This document shows, in pieces, positions 39,577-48,031 of a DNA stretch of 64,000 nucleotides (positions are counted from its first letter, which is position 1; each line of letters begins with the position of its first letter). A program made the translations under genes and the position numbers. Below the pieces are notes generated by a model. It did not search any database. It saw nothing but the letters and a program-made list of their open reading frames with translations, and was not told the DNA's origin. Origin of the DNA: Planctomycetota bacterium (lineage in GTDB: Bacteria; Planctomycetota; UBA1135; GCA-002686595); contig JAPKBR010000015.1 of the NCBI GenBank assembly GCA_028823345.1, positions 1 to 64,000 on the forward strand. The letters run 5' to 3'.

Positions 39577-40953
39577 CTAAAACGGGCTTTGCCCGACCGC
39601 TTGGGCCGGCTTGGTGGGGTCGAAGGCCATGGCCTCCACTGCACGGGTCGGGCGTGCCTCGGCGGTGATGGTGGCGTCCATCTCCCTGGCAAGGGTTCCG
39701 AGCTCGGCAACCAACTCGGCGTTCTGTCCCGCGACGTTCCACTGCTCGGAGACGTCGTGCTCAAGGTGGAAGAGTTCACCCTTTGCGAGCAGCAGCTTCC
39801 ATGGTCCCCGGCGGATACCCGCTAGGTCACCCTTGGAGGTGTAGTACAGGAAGTGCTCGGTGGGGGAGGTCGCACCGGGGGCTCCGGTGAGCAGGTCGCT
39901 TACATCGTGCCCGTCGAGGATCTCCCCGGGCAGGGGCGCGCCCGCGAAGGCGGCCACGGTCGGGAGTATGTCCATGGTGGTGGCTACATCACGCACAACC
40001 TGGCCCGCGGGAATCGTCCCGGGCCAGGAGACCACACATGGCACACGCTGACCGCCCTCCCAGTTGCTGCCCTTCCCGCCGCGAAGGAGACCGGCCGAGC
40101 CGCCGTCGCGCTTGAACGGCAGCCAAGGGCCGTTGTCGGTGGTGAACAGGAACAGGGTGTCGTTGGTCAGGCCATGGCGCTCTAGCGCAGCAGCCAGCTG
40201 GCCCACGCTCCAGTCGATCTCCTCGATGACGTCACCGTATAGGCCCCGTGGGCTGTTGCCCTCGAACTCGGCCGAGGCATAGAGGGGGATGTGAGGCATC
40301 GAGTGGGGGACGTAGACGAAGAACGGCTCCTCTGCGTGGGCGTCGATGAAGTCCACGGCGGCCTCGGTCGCACGGCGGGTGAGGAGGCGCTGATCAGGCT
40401 CCCACTCAACCACCTCGGACTGCTCCATCCAGGGGAGGCGGTACTTGTACTTGGTGTCCGGCCCGCGGTGGATTTGGGCCATGTCGTTGGAGTAGGGCAC
40501 CCCCGCGAACACGTCGAACCCCTGGTCGGTGGGCAGGAGCCCGGGGCGGTGGCCGAGGTGCCACTTGCCGAAGCAGCCGGTCGCGTAGCCCTCTCCGCGC
40601 AGGAGGTCGGCCAGGGTGACCTCGTCCGTGTGCAGCCCGTAGTCGTAGCCCGGGAAGATCACGTGCTTGTGCATCCCGACGCGCTTGGGGTAGCAGCCCG
40701 TGAGGAGCGCCGCGCGGGATGGAGAGCACACCGGACTCGCCACGTAGAACTGGGTCAGCTTCGTGCCCCCTGCCGCGAGGGCATCCACGTGCGGGGTGTG
40801 GATGGTGGGGTGCCCGTAGCAGGACAGGTCCCCGTAGCCCTGGTCGTCGGTGAACACCAAAACAATGTTCGGCGGTCGCGAGGCATCACGAGCCGTGGGC
40901 ACGGCCTGGCAGCCGAGGATGGCGAGAAGCGTGAGGAGGATGGGGCGGTGCAT
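39577..40953 (-). CDS. Arylsulfatase-type sulfatase (formylglycine-type), lipoprotein signal
   Basis: PNIVLVFTDDQGYGDLSCYG; SPVCSPSRAALLTGCYP (CxPSR); CFGKWHLG; lipobox-like LAILGCQ. Confidence 0.93.
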   Translation of the reverse strand: MHRPILLTLLAILGCQAVPTARDASRPPNIVLVFTDDQGYGDLSCYGHPTIHTPHVDALAAGGTKLTQFYVASPVCSPSRAALLTGCYPKRVGMHKHVIFPGYDYGLHTDEVTLADLLRGEGYATGCFGKWHLGHRPGLLPTDQGFDVFAGVPYSNDMAQIHRGPDTKYKYRLPWMEQSEVVEWEPDQRLLTRRATEAAVDFIDAHAEEPFFVYVPHSMPHIPLYASAEFEGNSPRGLYGDVIEEIDWSVGQLAAALERHGLTNDTLFLFTTDNGPWLPFKRDGGSAGLLRGGKGSNWEGGQRVPCVVSWPGTIPAGQVVRDVATTMDILPTVAAFAGAPLPGEILDGHDVSDLLTGAPGATSPTEHFLYYTSKGDLAGIRRGPWKLLLAKGELFHLEHDVSEQWNVAGQNAELVAELGTLAREMDATITAEARPTRAVEAMAFDPTKPAQAVGQSPF

Positions 40954-41097
40954 GTGGCCCAGGGTAAGGCCCCCGCCCTGGGTCAGGGCTGGAATTCGAT
41001 GATCAGTGGGAGAGCGTCCGTACCGGCGTCCAGGAACGAGCGTGCCCGGTGCTTTCCAGGTGGATGTGGGCGTGGGCGTGCCCCGACGAGCCTGGCC

Positions 41098-42183
41098 CTA
41101 GACCCTTAGGAACCAAGCACGTCGATAGAGCAGCAGGAGCAGCAGCCAAAGCGTGGTCAGCGCCAATACAAGGGAGGTGACTCCCGGCGCCACGCCCAGG
41201 GCCCGAGGGATGGATTCGAAATCGAACATTCCTTTGAGCAGGTAGGCGGTGATTGGATTCGCGCCGATTACAACTAAGGGGAAAATCCAGCTGGGATGCT
41301 TGGGGCCGTCCAGCCAATAGCTCGCAACCCCGAGCAACCAAGCGCTCATCCCGGCACACAACAGGGCAAAGGACGAAGTCCAAAGGTTCTTGTTGATCGG
41401 AAAGACCTGGTGCCAAAGGCAGGCGAGGCCCACCGCTAAAATGCCCCCCAGGATCAACTTCATTGCACGCAGGCGATGGGACCCGGCCTGGTCCAAGAGG
41501 ACTCGACCGGCACACACACCAAGGAGCGCGGTGCCAATCGCGGGCAAGATTCCCAATATGCCTTCCGGGTCCCGGTCGCCACGGTGCAGCCGTCCCGGCA
41601 GCCATTGTTGATCGACCCAATCGGTCAGGCTGTGCCCGGGTGCTAGATCTCCCGCGCCAAAGGTGGGGACCGGCACCCAAGTCAACAAACCCCAGTAGCC
41701 CATGAGAACCGTCACAATCAGGCCCACTTGCATTCGACGGCTCAAGTAGATCACCGCCAGGGCGGCACCCAACCAAGCTAGCCCGATGCGACCGAGAACG
41801 CTGGCGTAGCGCAGGTCCCCACCGTTCCAGCGACCGATGTTGTTGTAGAGAATCCCCAGGCACACCAGGATTAGGGCGCGGCGTACAGCCGTGAGGGCCA
41901 GGGACTTTTTAGGTGCTCCATTCTGTAGGCGCCGTTCCACCGAAAGGGGCAAGCTTACGCCGGAGAGAAACAGGAAGAGGGGGAAGACTAAGTCATAGAG
42001 CCGGAACCCATGCCAGTCCGTGTGCTCCAATTGCTGCGCCCAACCCGTGAGAATCTCCCCTCCAAAAGTCTCATGCAGCTGGCGGATAATTGCGCCGCCG
42101 CCGATGATCACCAGCATGTCGAGGCCCCTGAGGGCATCGATAGACACCAACCGAGGAGCTCTTTTGGGCTCGCCTTCGCTCAT
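41098..42183 (-). CDS. HGSNAT/DUF5009-like membrane acyltransferase
   Basis: RLVSIDALRGLDMLVIIGGGAI; HTDWHGFRLYDLVFPLFLFLSGVSLPLS; GANPITAYLL. Confidence 0.85.
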   Translation of the reverse strand: MSEGEPKRAPRLVSIDALRGLDMLVIIGGGAIIRQLHETFGGEILTGWAQQLEHTDWHGFRLYDLVFPLFLFLSGVSLPLSVERRLQNGAPKKSLALTAVRRALILVCLGILYNNIGRWNGGDLRYASVLGRIGLAWLGAALAVIYLSRRMQVGLIVTVLMGYWGLLTWVPVPTFGAGDLAPGHSLTDWVDQQWLPGRLHRGDRDPEGILGILPAIGTALLGVCAGRVLLDQAGSHRLRAMKLILGGILAVGLACLWHQVFPINKNLWTSSFALLCAGMSAWLLGVASYWLDGPKHPSWIFPLVVIGANPITAYLLKGMFDFESIPRALGVAPGVTSLVLALTTLWLLLLLLYRRAWFLRV

Positions 42184-42185
42184 GG

Positions 42186-43169
42186 TTAGTCCTTCTGCCC
42201 TTTGGTCCAGCGCGCGTTGGTGCCAGCGCTCTCTGTGTAGTCGGGGACTTGAAAGGTTGGCTTGCTCAGCAGGTCTAGCCAAGCCCGTGCTCGCTGGGTG
42301 GCGCCCGGAGGAGAAGCGGCCAGGACCCAGTAGTCTTCAACGTCGTAGGTACCGACCATCATTTGGAGGGTGCCCTGGGATCGGTGTTCGGCCATGGACC
42401 ACAGGATTGGGATCGTGTAATCCAGGCGTCCCCGGTGTCCGAAGCGTGTGCGGCGGCTGAAGCTAAAGGGGCCGGCTGACACTCGGGTTAACTGTTTGTG
42501 CGCCAGGCCCTCAGGGGGTTTTGGCTCTTCTTCCTGGAGCCGGCCGGTGGGCACCAAGAGGACTGGCCTTAGATCTTTTGGCAGGTCGGCAATCGCCTGG
42601 GCCGCCAGCAAGGTCGCCGCTTGGTGGTGGGCGTGGGTCGTGCTGGAGGGGGCGAGGGTCAAGAGCAGGTCATAGCGTCCCCGGTAGAGCTGATCCCTCA
42701 AGAATTCACGGATGAGTTCCAGGTCCCAAGGGCCTTCTCCTTCGATGAGCACTTCCCCAAGGTCGGTGGTGTAGCGGTGGTCTTGCTCACCAAGCATCAG
42801 GAGGTCGTGGACCCCTAGCCAGCCAAGAGCACGGGAGAGTTCCGCTTCCCGAATGCGCGGCAGGTGTTCGCGTCCCACCTCTTCCCGGGTCAGATCCAAA
42901 CCGTGCTCACGCTGGGCCAGGGTTGAGTACTTGAAGCCGCCTTCTCCATTCGTGATGCAGATCACATCCACGAGGCTGCCGTGCTCCACTGCGCTGGCAA
43001 AGAGCGCACCGGCAAAGGCTGATTCGTCATCCGGATGGGCGATCACAGCCAGGATGCGCGGTCCCGCGCCTTCCTGGCTGGCGCCGATGGAGATGCGTTT
43101 AGGGTAGGGCCGAAGTGGGGCGCAGGCGCAGCAGCAAAAGGCCGCAAGCAGGAGGGTGTATAGTTTCAT
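42186..43169 (-). CDS. PIG-L/LmbE-family deacetylase, lipoprotein
   Basis: ILAVIAHPDDESAFAGALFASAVEHG (HPDDE), STTHAHHQAATLLAAQA. Confidence 0.9.
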   Translation of the reverse strand: MKLYTLLLAAFCCCACAPLRPYPKRISIGASQEGAGPRILAVIAHPDDESAFAGALFASAVEHGSLVDVICITNGEGGFKYSTLAQREHGLDLTREEVGREHLPRIREAELSRALGWLGVHDLLMLGEQDHRYTTDLGEVLIEGEGPWDLELIREFLRDQLYRGRYDLLLTLAPSSTTHAHHQAATLLAAQAIADLPKDLRPVLLVPTGRLQEEEPKPPEGLAHKQLTRVSAGPFSFSRRTRFGHRGRLDYTIPILWSMAEHRSQGTLQMMVGTYDVEDYWVLAASPPGATQRARAWLDLLSKPTFQVPDYTESAGTNARWTKGQKD

Positions 43170-43927
43170 GGGGTCCGGGGATATTCCTCTTCTTCTCGCG
43201 CTTGGCGGTCGTACCAGGCCAAGAGGTGTGTTCTGGCAGTAGCGAGGTGCTGCAGCATCCAGACCTTTGCACCATCGGAGTCACCCCGTTCCAGGTGTTG
43301 CACGAGGGTCAAGTGCTCGCGCCATGTGGTGGCGGCGGTGCGCAGGTTGAGGATGCCGTGGCCCGCACGCTGGGGTCCAAAGAGAAGGGCCATCAACTGC
43401 AGTTCTCCCGCGATGCGCATCAACCAAATGTTGTCCGCTGCCTGCAAGATCAAGCCATGGAAGGCTTCTTCCAGCTCAATCCAGTGGTGCCATTGGTCCG
43501 GGGTGGCCGTATGGTCGGGGGAGTCCCGAATTTCCCGTGCTAGGTCGTGGAATCGGTCACACAATCGGTGGGCTTGGCCCAACTCTTCTGAGGTCATGTG
43601 CTCGGCCGCTCGTGCTGCGGCGAAGGGCTCCAGGGTTTCGCGCAAGTCGAACAGTTGTTCGAGTTCTTTTCGGTCGATGCGGCGCACATAGGCCCCAGCG
43701 CCGCGGATGTACTCCACCAACCCCTCGGAAGCCAATTGGTTGATCGCTTCGCGCACCGGGGTGAAGCTGATGCCGATTTCCGCGGCCAGGGTCCGGTTCA
43801 CTAGCCGGTGTCCAGGCAGCAGTTCCCCGCGCCCGAGTTTGGCTCGGATGGCACGGTAGGCCTTTTCGGTCAGGGTTTTGCGGAGAGGATGATCCAAGGT
43901 TCTATTCTGGCATGTCTGGGGGGGCAT
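43166..43927 (-). CDS. GntR/FadR-family (FCD domain) transcriptional regulator
   Basis: AYRAIRAKLGRGELLPGHRLVNRTLAAEIGISFTPVREAINQLASEGLVEYIRGAGAYV; DLRETLEPFAAARAAEH. Confidence 0.9.
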   Translation of the reverse strand: MPPQTCQNRTLDHPLRKTLTEKAYRAIRAKLGRGELLPGHRLVNRTLAAEIGISFTPVREAINQLASEGLVEYIRGAGAYVRRIDRKELEQLFDLRETLEPFAAARAAEHMTSEELGQAHRLCDRFHDLAREIRDSPDHTATPDQWHHWIELEEAFHGLILQAADNIWLMRIAGELQLMALLFGPQRAGHGILNLRTAATTWREHLTLVQHLERGDSDGAKVWMLQHLATARTHLLAWYDRQAREEEEYPRTP

Positions 43928-43933
43928 GCAAAA

Positions 43934-43966
43934 CCCCGCTGCCCCCGGGATCCGGGGGCAGCGGGG
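43934..43966 (-). terminator. Hairpin ending the truncated redoxin copy
   Basis: CCCCGCTGCCCCCGG-GAT-CCGGGGGCAGCGGGG; on the minus strand followed by TTTT. Confidence 0.7.
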
Positions 43967-44013
43967 CTGCGGGCAAGAGGTCCTTAGGACCGGGTTCATG
44001 CCCCGAGCTGGGT

Positions 44014-44565
44014 TCAGCGGTTGCCTGCTTCGAGGGCTTTTTCCGCCAGGGGAACAAGTTCCTTGAGGGCCTCGTCGAGGAGATCCCCGCGCAGGGGGTC
44101 CTTATACCGAATGACCCCTTCATGGTCGATCAGGTAAAGGGTCGGCCAACCACTGACGTTCCACTGGGTGGAAATCGGTCCACGGGTGCTGCCGTCGTTC
44201 CAGAAGGAGCGCCAGGTGATCGATTCTTCAATGATGCGTTCTTTTAGGACCTCGCGGTCCTTGTCAGAGTTGACTCCAATGATGGCAAAGGGACGTGAAG
44301 CATATTCACTCACGAGCGACCGCTCGTGTGGGTACATAGCCCGGCAGGGGCCTCACCAGTCGCCCCAAAAGTCCAGCAAGATCACCTTGCCTCGATAGTC
44401 GGACAGCTTGAAGACGACCCCGTCCACGTCCTCGTTCTCGATTTCGGGTACGGTCATGCTGATTTGCAAGTTCCGCATGACGTAGAGCTCGCCCGTGGCT
44501 TTCTTGCTCAATTCCAAACGGCCGTCATAGTGGGTGACATCGCTGTAGTCAGCGATGACTTTTTC
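44014..44565 (-). pseudogene. 5'-truncated copy of the Sec-containing TlpA-like redoxin, with in-frame UGA at 44353-44355
   Basis: Homology to 52100-52651 stops abruptly at 44565; N-terminal signal and helical domain missing. Confidence 0.75.
44311..44328 (-). promoter_or_regulatory. Candidate bacterial SECIS hairpin, truncated copy
   Basis: Same CACGAGC-GGUC-GCUCGUG as 52397-52414. Confidence 0.65.
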
Positions 44566-44567
44566 AG

Positions 44568-44727
44568 ATGCGATCGGCCAGTGGAAGAAGCTTGGCTGCT
44601 GGGCATGGGCGAGCTGTGGCCCTACGCCCTGACATTCGACCAGCGTTCCAAGCGGGTCCGAATCGCCGTGCCAAAGAAAGAGCGGGTGCAGAAGGGAAAG
44701 GAATCCCGCCTGCACCCGCCCGGCTGA
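44568..44727 (+). pseudogene. Possible C-terminal remnant of a retropepsin-like aspartic protease
   Basis: WLLGMGELWPYALTFDQRSKRVRIAVPKKE resembles the GxLGMdxLxxxxxTFDxxxxRLxI tail; no start and no upstream domain. Confidence 0.3.
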
Positions 44728-44736
44728 GTCCTGGAA

Positions 44737-46767
44737 TCACTCGGGGGCGTCGCTGCGGAAAGGAGAGGCCGGCAAGTCGGCCGCATTCACCAGATTCAAG
44801 TGCTCGAGGTTGTTGCACCAGCCGTAGCGCACCACGCTCGGAACTTTGATCTCCCGCGCGGAGAGCACCACCGTGTCGCCGTTGATGCGAGCCGAAGCCC
44901 ACACGAATTTGCCGCTTTCGTCAGCGATCGCGAAACCTGCGGGGCCTTCGCCGTCCGTGGTTTTCAGGCCTTTGCCGTGGTGATAGTGCACCACCAACTC
45001 GTGCCCACGCTGCTCGAAGCGCGAGTAGATCGGTCCCGAGTACTCGACTTTCGTGTGCCCATAGATCGTGGCAAGGGCCCACAGGGCCATGCGGTGGCCC
45101 ACGGCTTGTTTGTTGCGCGGGTGGATATCCTTGGCGGCACCGATATCCGAAGCGACTACCAAGCCGACGTTCGGCATGCTGCGCGCCGTGTGCGACTGCG
45201 CGTCACGCAAGAACGCCCAACCACCCTGAACCGGTTGCTCCGGGGCTACGGCCATGAAGCTCGCTAGCTGGACCACCCCAAATGGGAAGTCCCCCTGACC
45301 GAAGGCCTCGCGCCAACTGCTGATCATCAGGGGCAAGAGCTCGCGGTACTCCGCGGCCTGCCCGGCATTGGATTCGCCCTGGTACCAGATGGCACCTCGC
45401 AACCCGTAGGGAACGAAGGGATGAATCATGGCGTTGTACATCGCACCTGGTGTGCGAGAGTTGATGTCGGCCTGGCCAGGATTCTTCGCGGGCTTGGGCA
45501 GGCTAGCAGCCTGGGGAGGTCCGCCGACACGCCAGCTCCAAGAGCCGGCGAGGCTCGTCATGTTGCTGGCTTTATCTCCTTTCAAACCGATACGCATCCG
45601 TTCCTTGGGTCCGTTGAATCCTCCCGCGCCACCGGTGTCATAGACGAGCACAGAAATCACGCAGGAACCGGCCTTGACCAATGCGGCGGGAACGGCGTAG
45701 CTGCGCACGCTCTGGTGCTGTCCGAGCAGGGAACCAACCAAGGCGCCATTGAAGTAGGTGACGTCCGAGTCGTCGATCATGCCCAGTTCCAGCTGGAGAT
45801 CCTTGCCGGCCCAGTTCGCGGGGATCTCGACGCGACGCCTGAACCAGACGAGTCCGTCCAGGTCGGCCAGTTTCTTGTCGGCGCCTTCCCAGAGGGCGGG
45901 TAGCTGCATTCGGGACCAAGCCGCGTCATCGAAATCGGGGGCGCTCCAACCACCGTTGGTGCCGGGATCCTTGGCCGTGACCTTCTTCCAATAGGAGGCA
46001 CCTTGAACGGCGACCCGTTCCAGTTCCGCGCGGTGAATCGCCTCGAGCTCTTTCGTATCCGCATTGCGCAAGAGATCGAGCGCCTCCCGTTGGGATTCCA
46101 TGTCTTCGCGATAGAGCGAGTGGGAAGCCAACGCGTCGGGGGAAGTCCAGGGCTCTGCGCGCGTGCCCCCCCAGTTGGTGGAGATCAAGCCGATCGGCAC
46201 GTCCAGCTTGTGCAGCAGATCCCGCGCGAAGAAGTAACCCACGGCCGAGAAGTTGCCCACGCTACTCGGATCACAAACTGCCCAGCTGCCAGGCACGGTG
46301 AACTGAGGATCATGACTCAGGGTGTGACTCGCTTTGAACAACCGAATGCGGGGGAACTTGGCGGCGGCTATCTCCTTTTCGGCGTCATTGGAGCTCGCCA
46401 CGCTCCACTCCATGTTCGATTGACCGGTGCAGAGCCAAACCTCCCCCACGAGCACGTCGTGCAGCACAATTTGATTTGTTGCGCTCACGACCAAGTCATG
46501 GCCTTGGGCGTTCGCGGGCCGCGCCGAGAGCGCCACGGACCAGCGCCCGTCTGCGCCCGCCTTGGCGTGCTGAGTTTCGTCCGCGAATTGAACCGTGACC
46601 TGCTCGCCTGCATCGGCGCGTCCCCAGACCTTGGTGGGTCGATCACGCTGGAGCACCATGTGATCGGAAAAGACGGAGGGGAGCTCAACGTCGGCAAGCG
46701 CCGTCGCGGAGCTTAGTGCAAGGATGAGCGGGAGGAGAGTGATTGCGTACTGGGGATTGCCTTTCAT
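44737..46767 (-). CDS. Sialate O-acetylesterase (SASA/SGNH family)
   Basis: LPSVFSDHMVLQRDRPTKVWGRA; EVWLCTGQSNMEWSV; IWYQGESNAG; FPFGVVQLASF. Confidence 0.92.
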   Translation of the reverse strand: MKGNPQYAITLLPLILALSSATALADVELPSVFSDHMVLQRDRPTKVWGRADAGEQVTVQFADETQHAKAGADGRWSVALSARPANAQGHDLVVSATNQIVLHDVLVGEVWLCTGQSNMEWSVASSNDAEKEIAAAKFPRIRLFKASHTLSHDPQFTVPGSWAVCDPSSVGNFSAVGYFFARDLLHKLDVPIGLISTNWGGTRAEPWTSPDALASHSLYREDMESQREALDLLRNADTKELEAIHRAELERVAVQGASYWKKVTAKDPGTNGGWSAPDFDDAAWSRMQLPALWEGADKKLADLDGLVWFRRRVEIPANWAGKDLQLELGMIDDSDVTYFNGALVGSLLGQHQSVRSYAVPAALVKAGSCVISVLVYDTGGAGGFNGPKERMRIGLKGDKASNMTSLAGSWSWRVGGPPQAASLPKPAKNPGQADINSRTPGAMYNAMIHPFVPYGLRGAIWYQGESNAGQAAEYRELLPLMISSWREAFGQGDFPFGVVQLASFMAVAPEQPVQGGWAFLRDAQSHTARSMPNVGLVVASDIGAAKDIHPRNKQAVGHRMALWALATIYGHTKVEYSGPIYSRFEQRGHELVVHYHHGKGLKTTDGEGPAGFAIADESGKFVWASARINGDTVVLSAREIKVPSVVRYGWCNNLEHLNLVNAADLPASPFRSDAPE

Positions 46768-46937
46768 CGGCGCATTCTACACGCTGCATGGTCCGCAGTG
46801 CGCCTGAAGCGATTGTCAAGATTCCCCGATCGCCCTAGCTAAACGGAATATTAAGAATGAGTTACCCCTACGCACCAGAGCCAGGGACCGAATTAGCCGG
46901 GAGCGCACTGGGGATCGAACGAGTCCGGCCCCGAGGG

Positions 46938-47783
46938 CTATGGCTGCACGCCAGCCGTTGCCTGGCCGCGCAGCACCTCCAGCGCCAGGGCCGGCCGATC
47001 CGTGATGACACCGTCGACCCCCATGTTCGCGAGTTGCACCATCCGCTGCGCATCATTCACAGTCCACACGAAGAGCGAGAGTCCTGACTCGTGGGCCCGG
47101 CGCAGAAATGAAGGTGTGAGTTTATCGTGGGAAACACCCAGGGCACTGACACGCGCTTCCAGGGCCCGACGAAAGAAAGGGCCGGCATCCTCTCCCGCCT
47201 CGGGCGGGGTCACGAGCCAGGTCGTCGGCAAGGCTGGATCCAGGCGAGCGATCTTCTCCACCACCTGATAATGAAAGGAGAAGATCATCACGTCCTCGGA
47301 AGGAAACTGCGCTTGACGCAGGGCGCGAATGACCTGGCTCTCGATCTCGCGATCTTTGCCTTTGATCTCGATCACCGGCCGCAACTTGCCTTTCACGGCC
47401 AACAGGAATTCGACCAGGGTCGGGATCGTCTCCCCCGCATAAGCAGCATTCTTCCAAGAACCGGCGTCGAGCTCTTTTAGATGCGCCAGGCTGAAATTGA
47501 TGATGGGTCCCCGCCCATTCGTCGTTCGCTCGAGATCGGAATCGTGAAAGAGCACCGGCACCCCATCCGCCGTGAGGTAGATGTCACACTCCGCCAGCAG
47601 CGCCCCCTGCTCGATGGCCAGGGCGTAGGCGGCCAGGGTGTTCTCCGGGGCCTCGGCGGAGGCGCCGCGGTGGGCGATGATCAAGGGCGCTGCCGCCGGA
47701 GACGCCGCGGTCAGGGGCAGCACCTGGGGGGCGGCACAGGAGGCGAGGGCGATCAAGAGCAGGCCGGTGTGGGATCTCAACAT
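46938..47783 (-). CDS. Glycerophosphodiester phosphodiesterase, lipoprotein
   Basis: PLIIAHRGASAEAPENTLAAYALAIEQGALLAECDIYLTADGVPVLFHDSDLERTTNG; WTVNDAQRMVQLANMGVDGVITDRP. Confidence 0.93.
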   Translation of the reverse strand: MLRSHTGLLLIALASCAAPQVLPLTAASPAAAPLIIAHRGASAEAPENTLAAYALAIEQGALLAECDIYLTADGVPVLFHDSDLERTTNGRGPIINFSLAHLKELDAGSWKNAAYAGETIPTLVEFLLAVKGKLRPVIEIKGKDREIESQVIRALRQAQFPSEDVMIFSFHYQVVEKIARLDPALPTTWLVTPPEAGEDAGPFFRRALEARVSALGVSHDKLTPSFLRRAHESGLSLFVWTVNDAQRMVQLANMGVDGVITDRPALALEVLRGQATAGVQP

Positions 47784-48031
47784 GGGGCAAGTGTAGGAAT
47801 CCCCGCAGCCAGCGCCAGGGACTTCCCTGTGCAACCCGTGCCGACAGCAGCTGCATTCGCACGGGCGCCGAGTCACGAGGTTTTCTTGGCGGTGTTCGTA
47901 ACGCTTCTCGTCGCGAGCTTGGACGGTGGAATTCGCCGCCGATCGCAAGACCGGACCTGTCGTGCGCAGCATCGCCCCACGATTGTCCTCGCGGTAATCG
48001 GATGGAGACCTCCCGCCTCAAAGACCCCGCA

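Larger units (their letters stand above)
43934..44565 (-). repeat. Direct repeat copy 1 (632 bp), paired with 52020-52651
   Basis: Eye alignment at constant offset 8086; 44048-44412 identical to 52134-52498. Confidence 0.9.

Noticed and set aside
39366-39779. Upstream part of the 207-aa minus ORF
   Set aside because: Pro/Ser/Arg-rich and overlaps the sulfatase 3' end in another frame; only the ATG at 39365 has a ribosome site.
44326-44727. 133-aa plus-strand ORF as a complete gene
   Set aside because: Its first two thirds are antisense to the redoxin copy; only the last roughly 50 residues look like former coding sequence.
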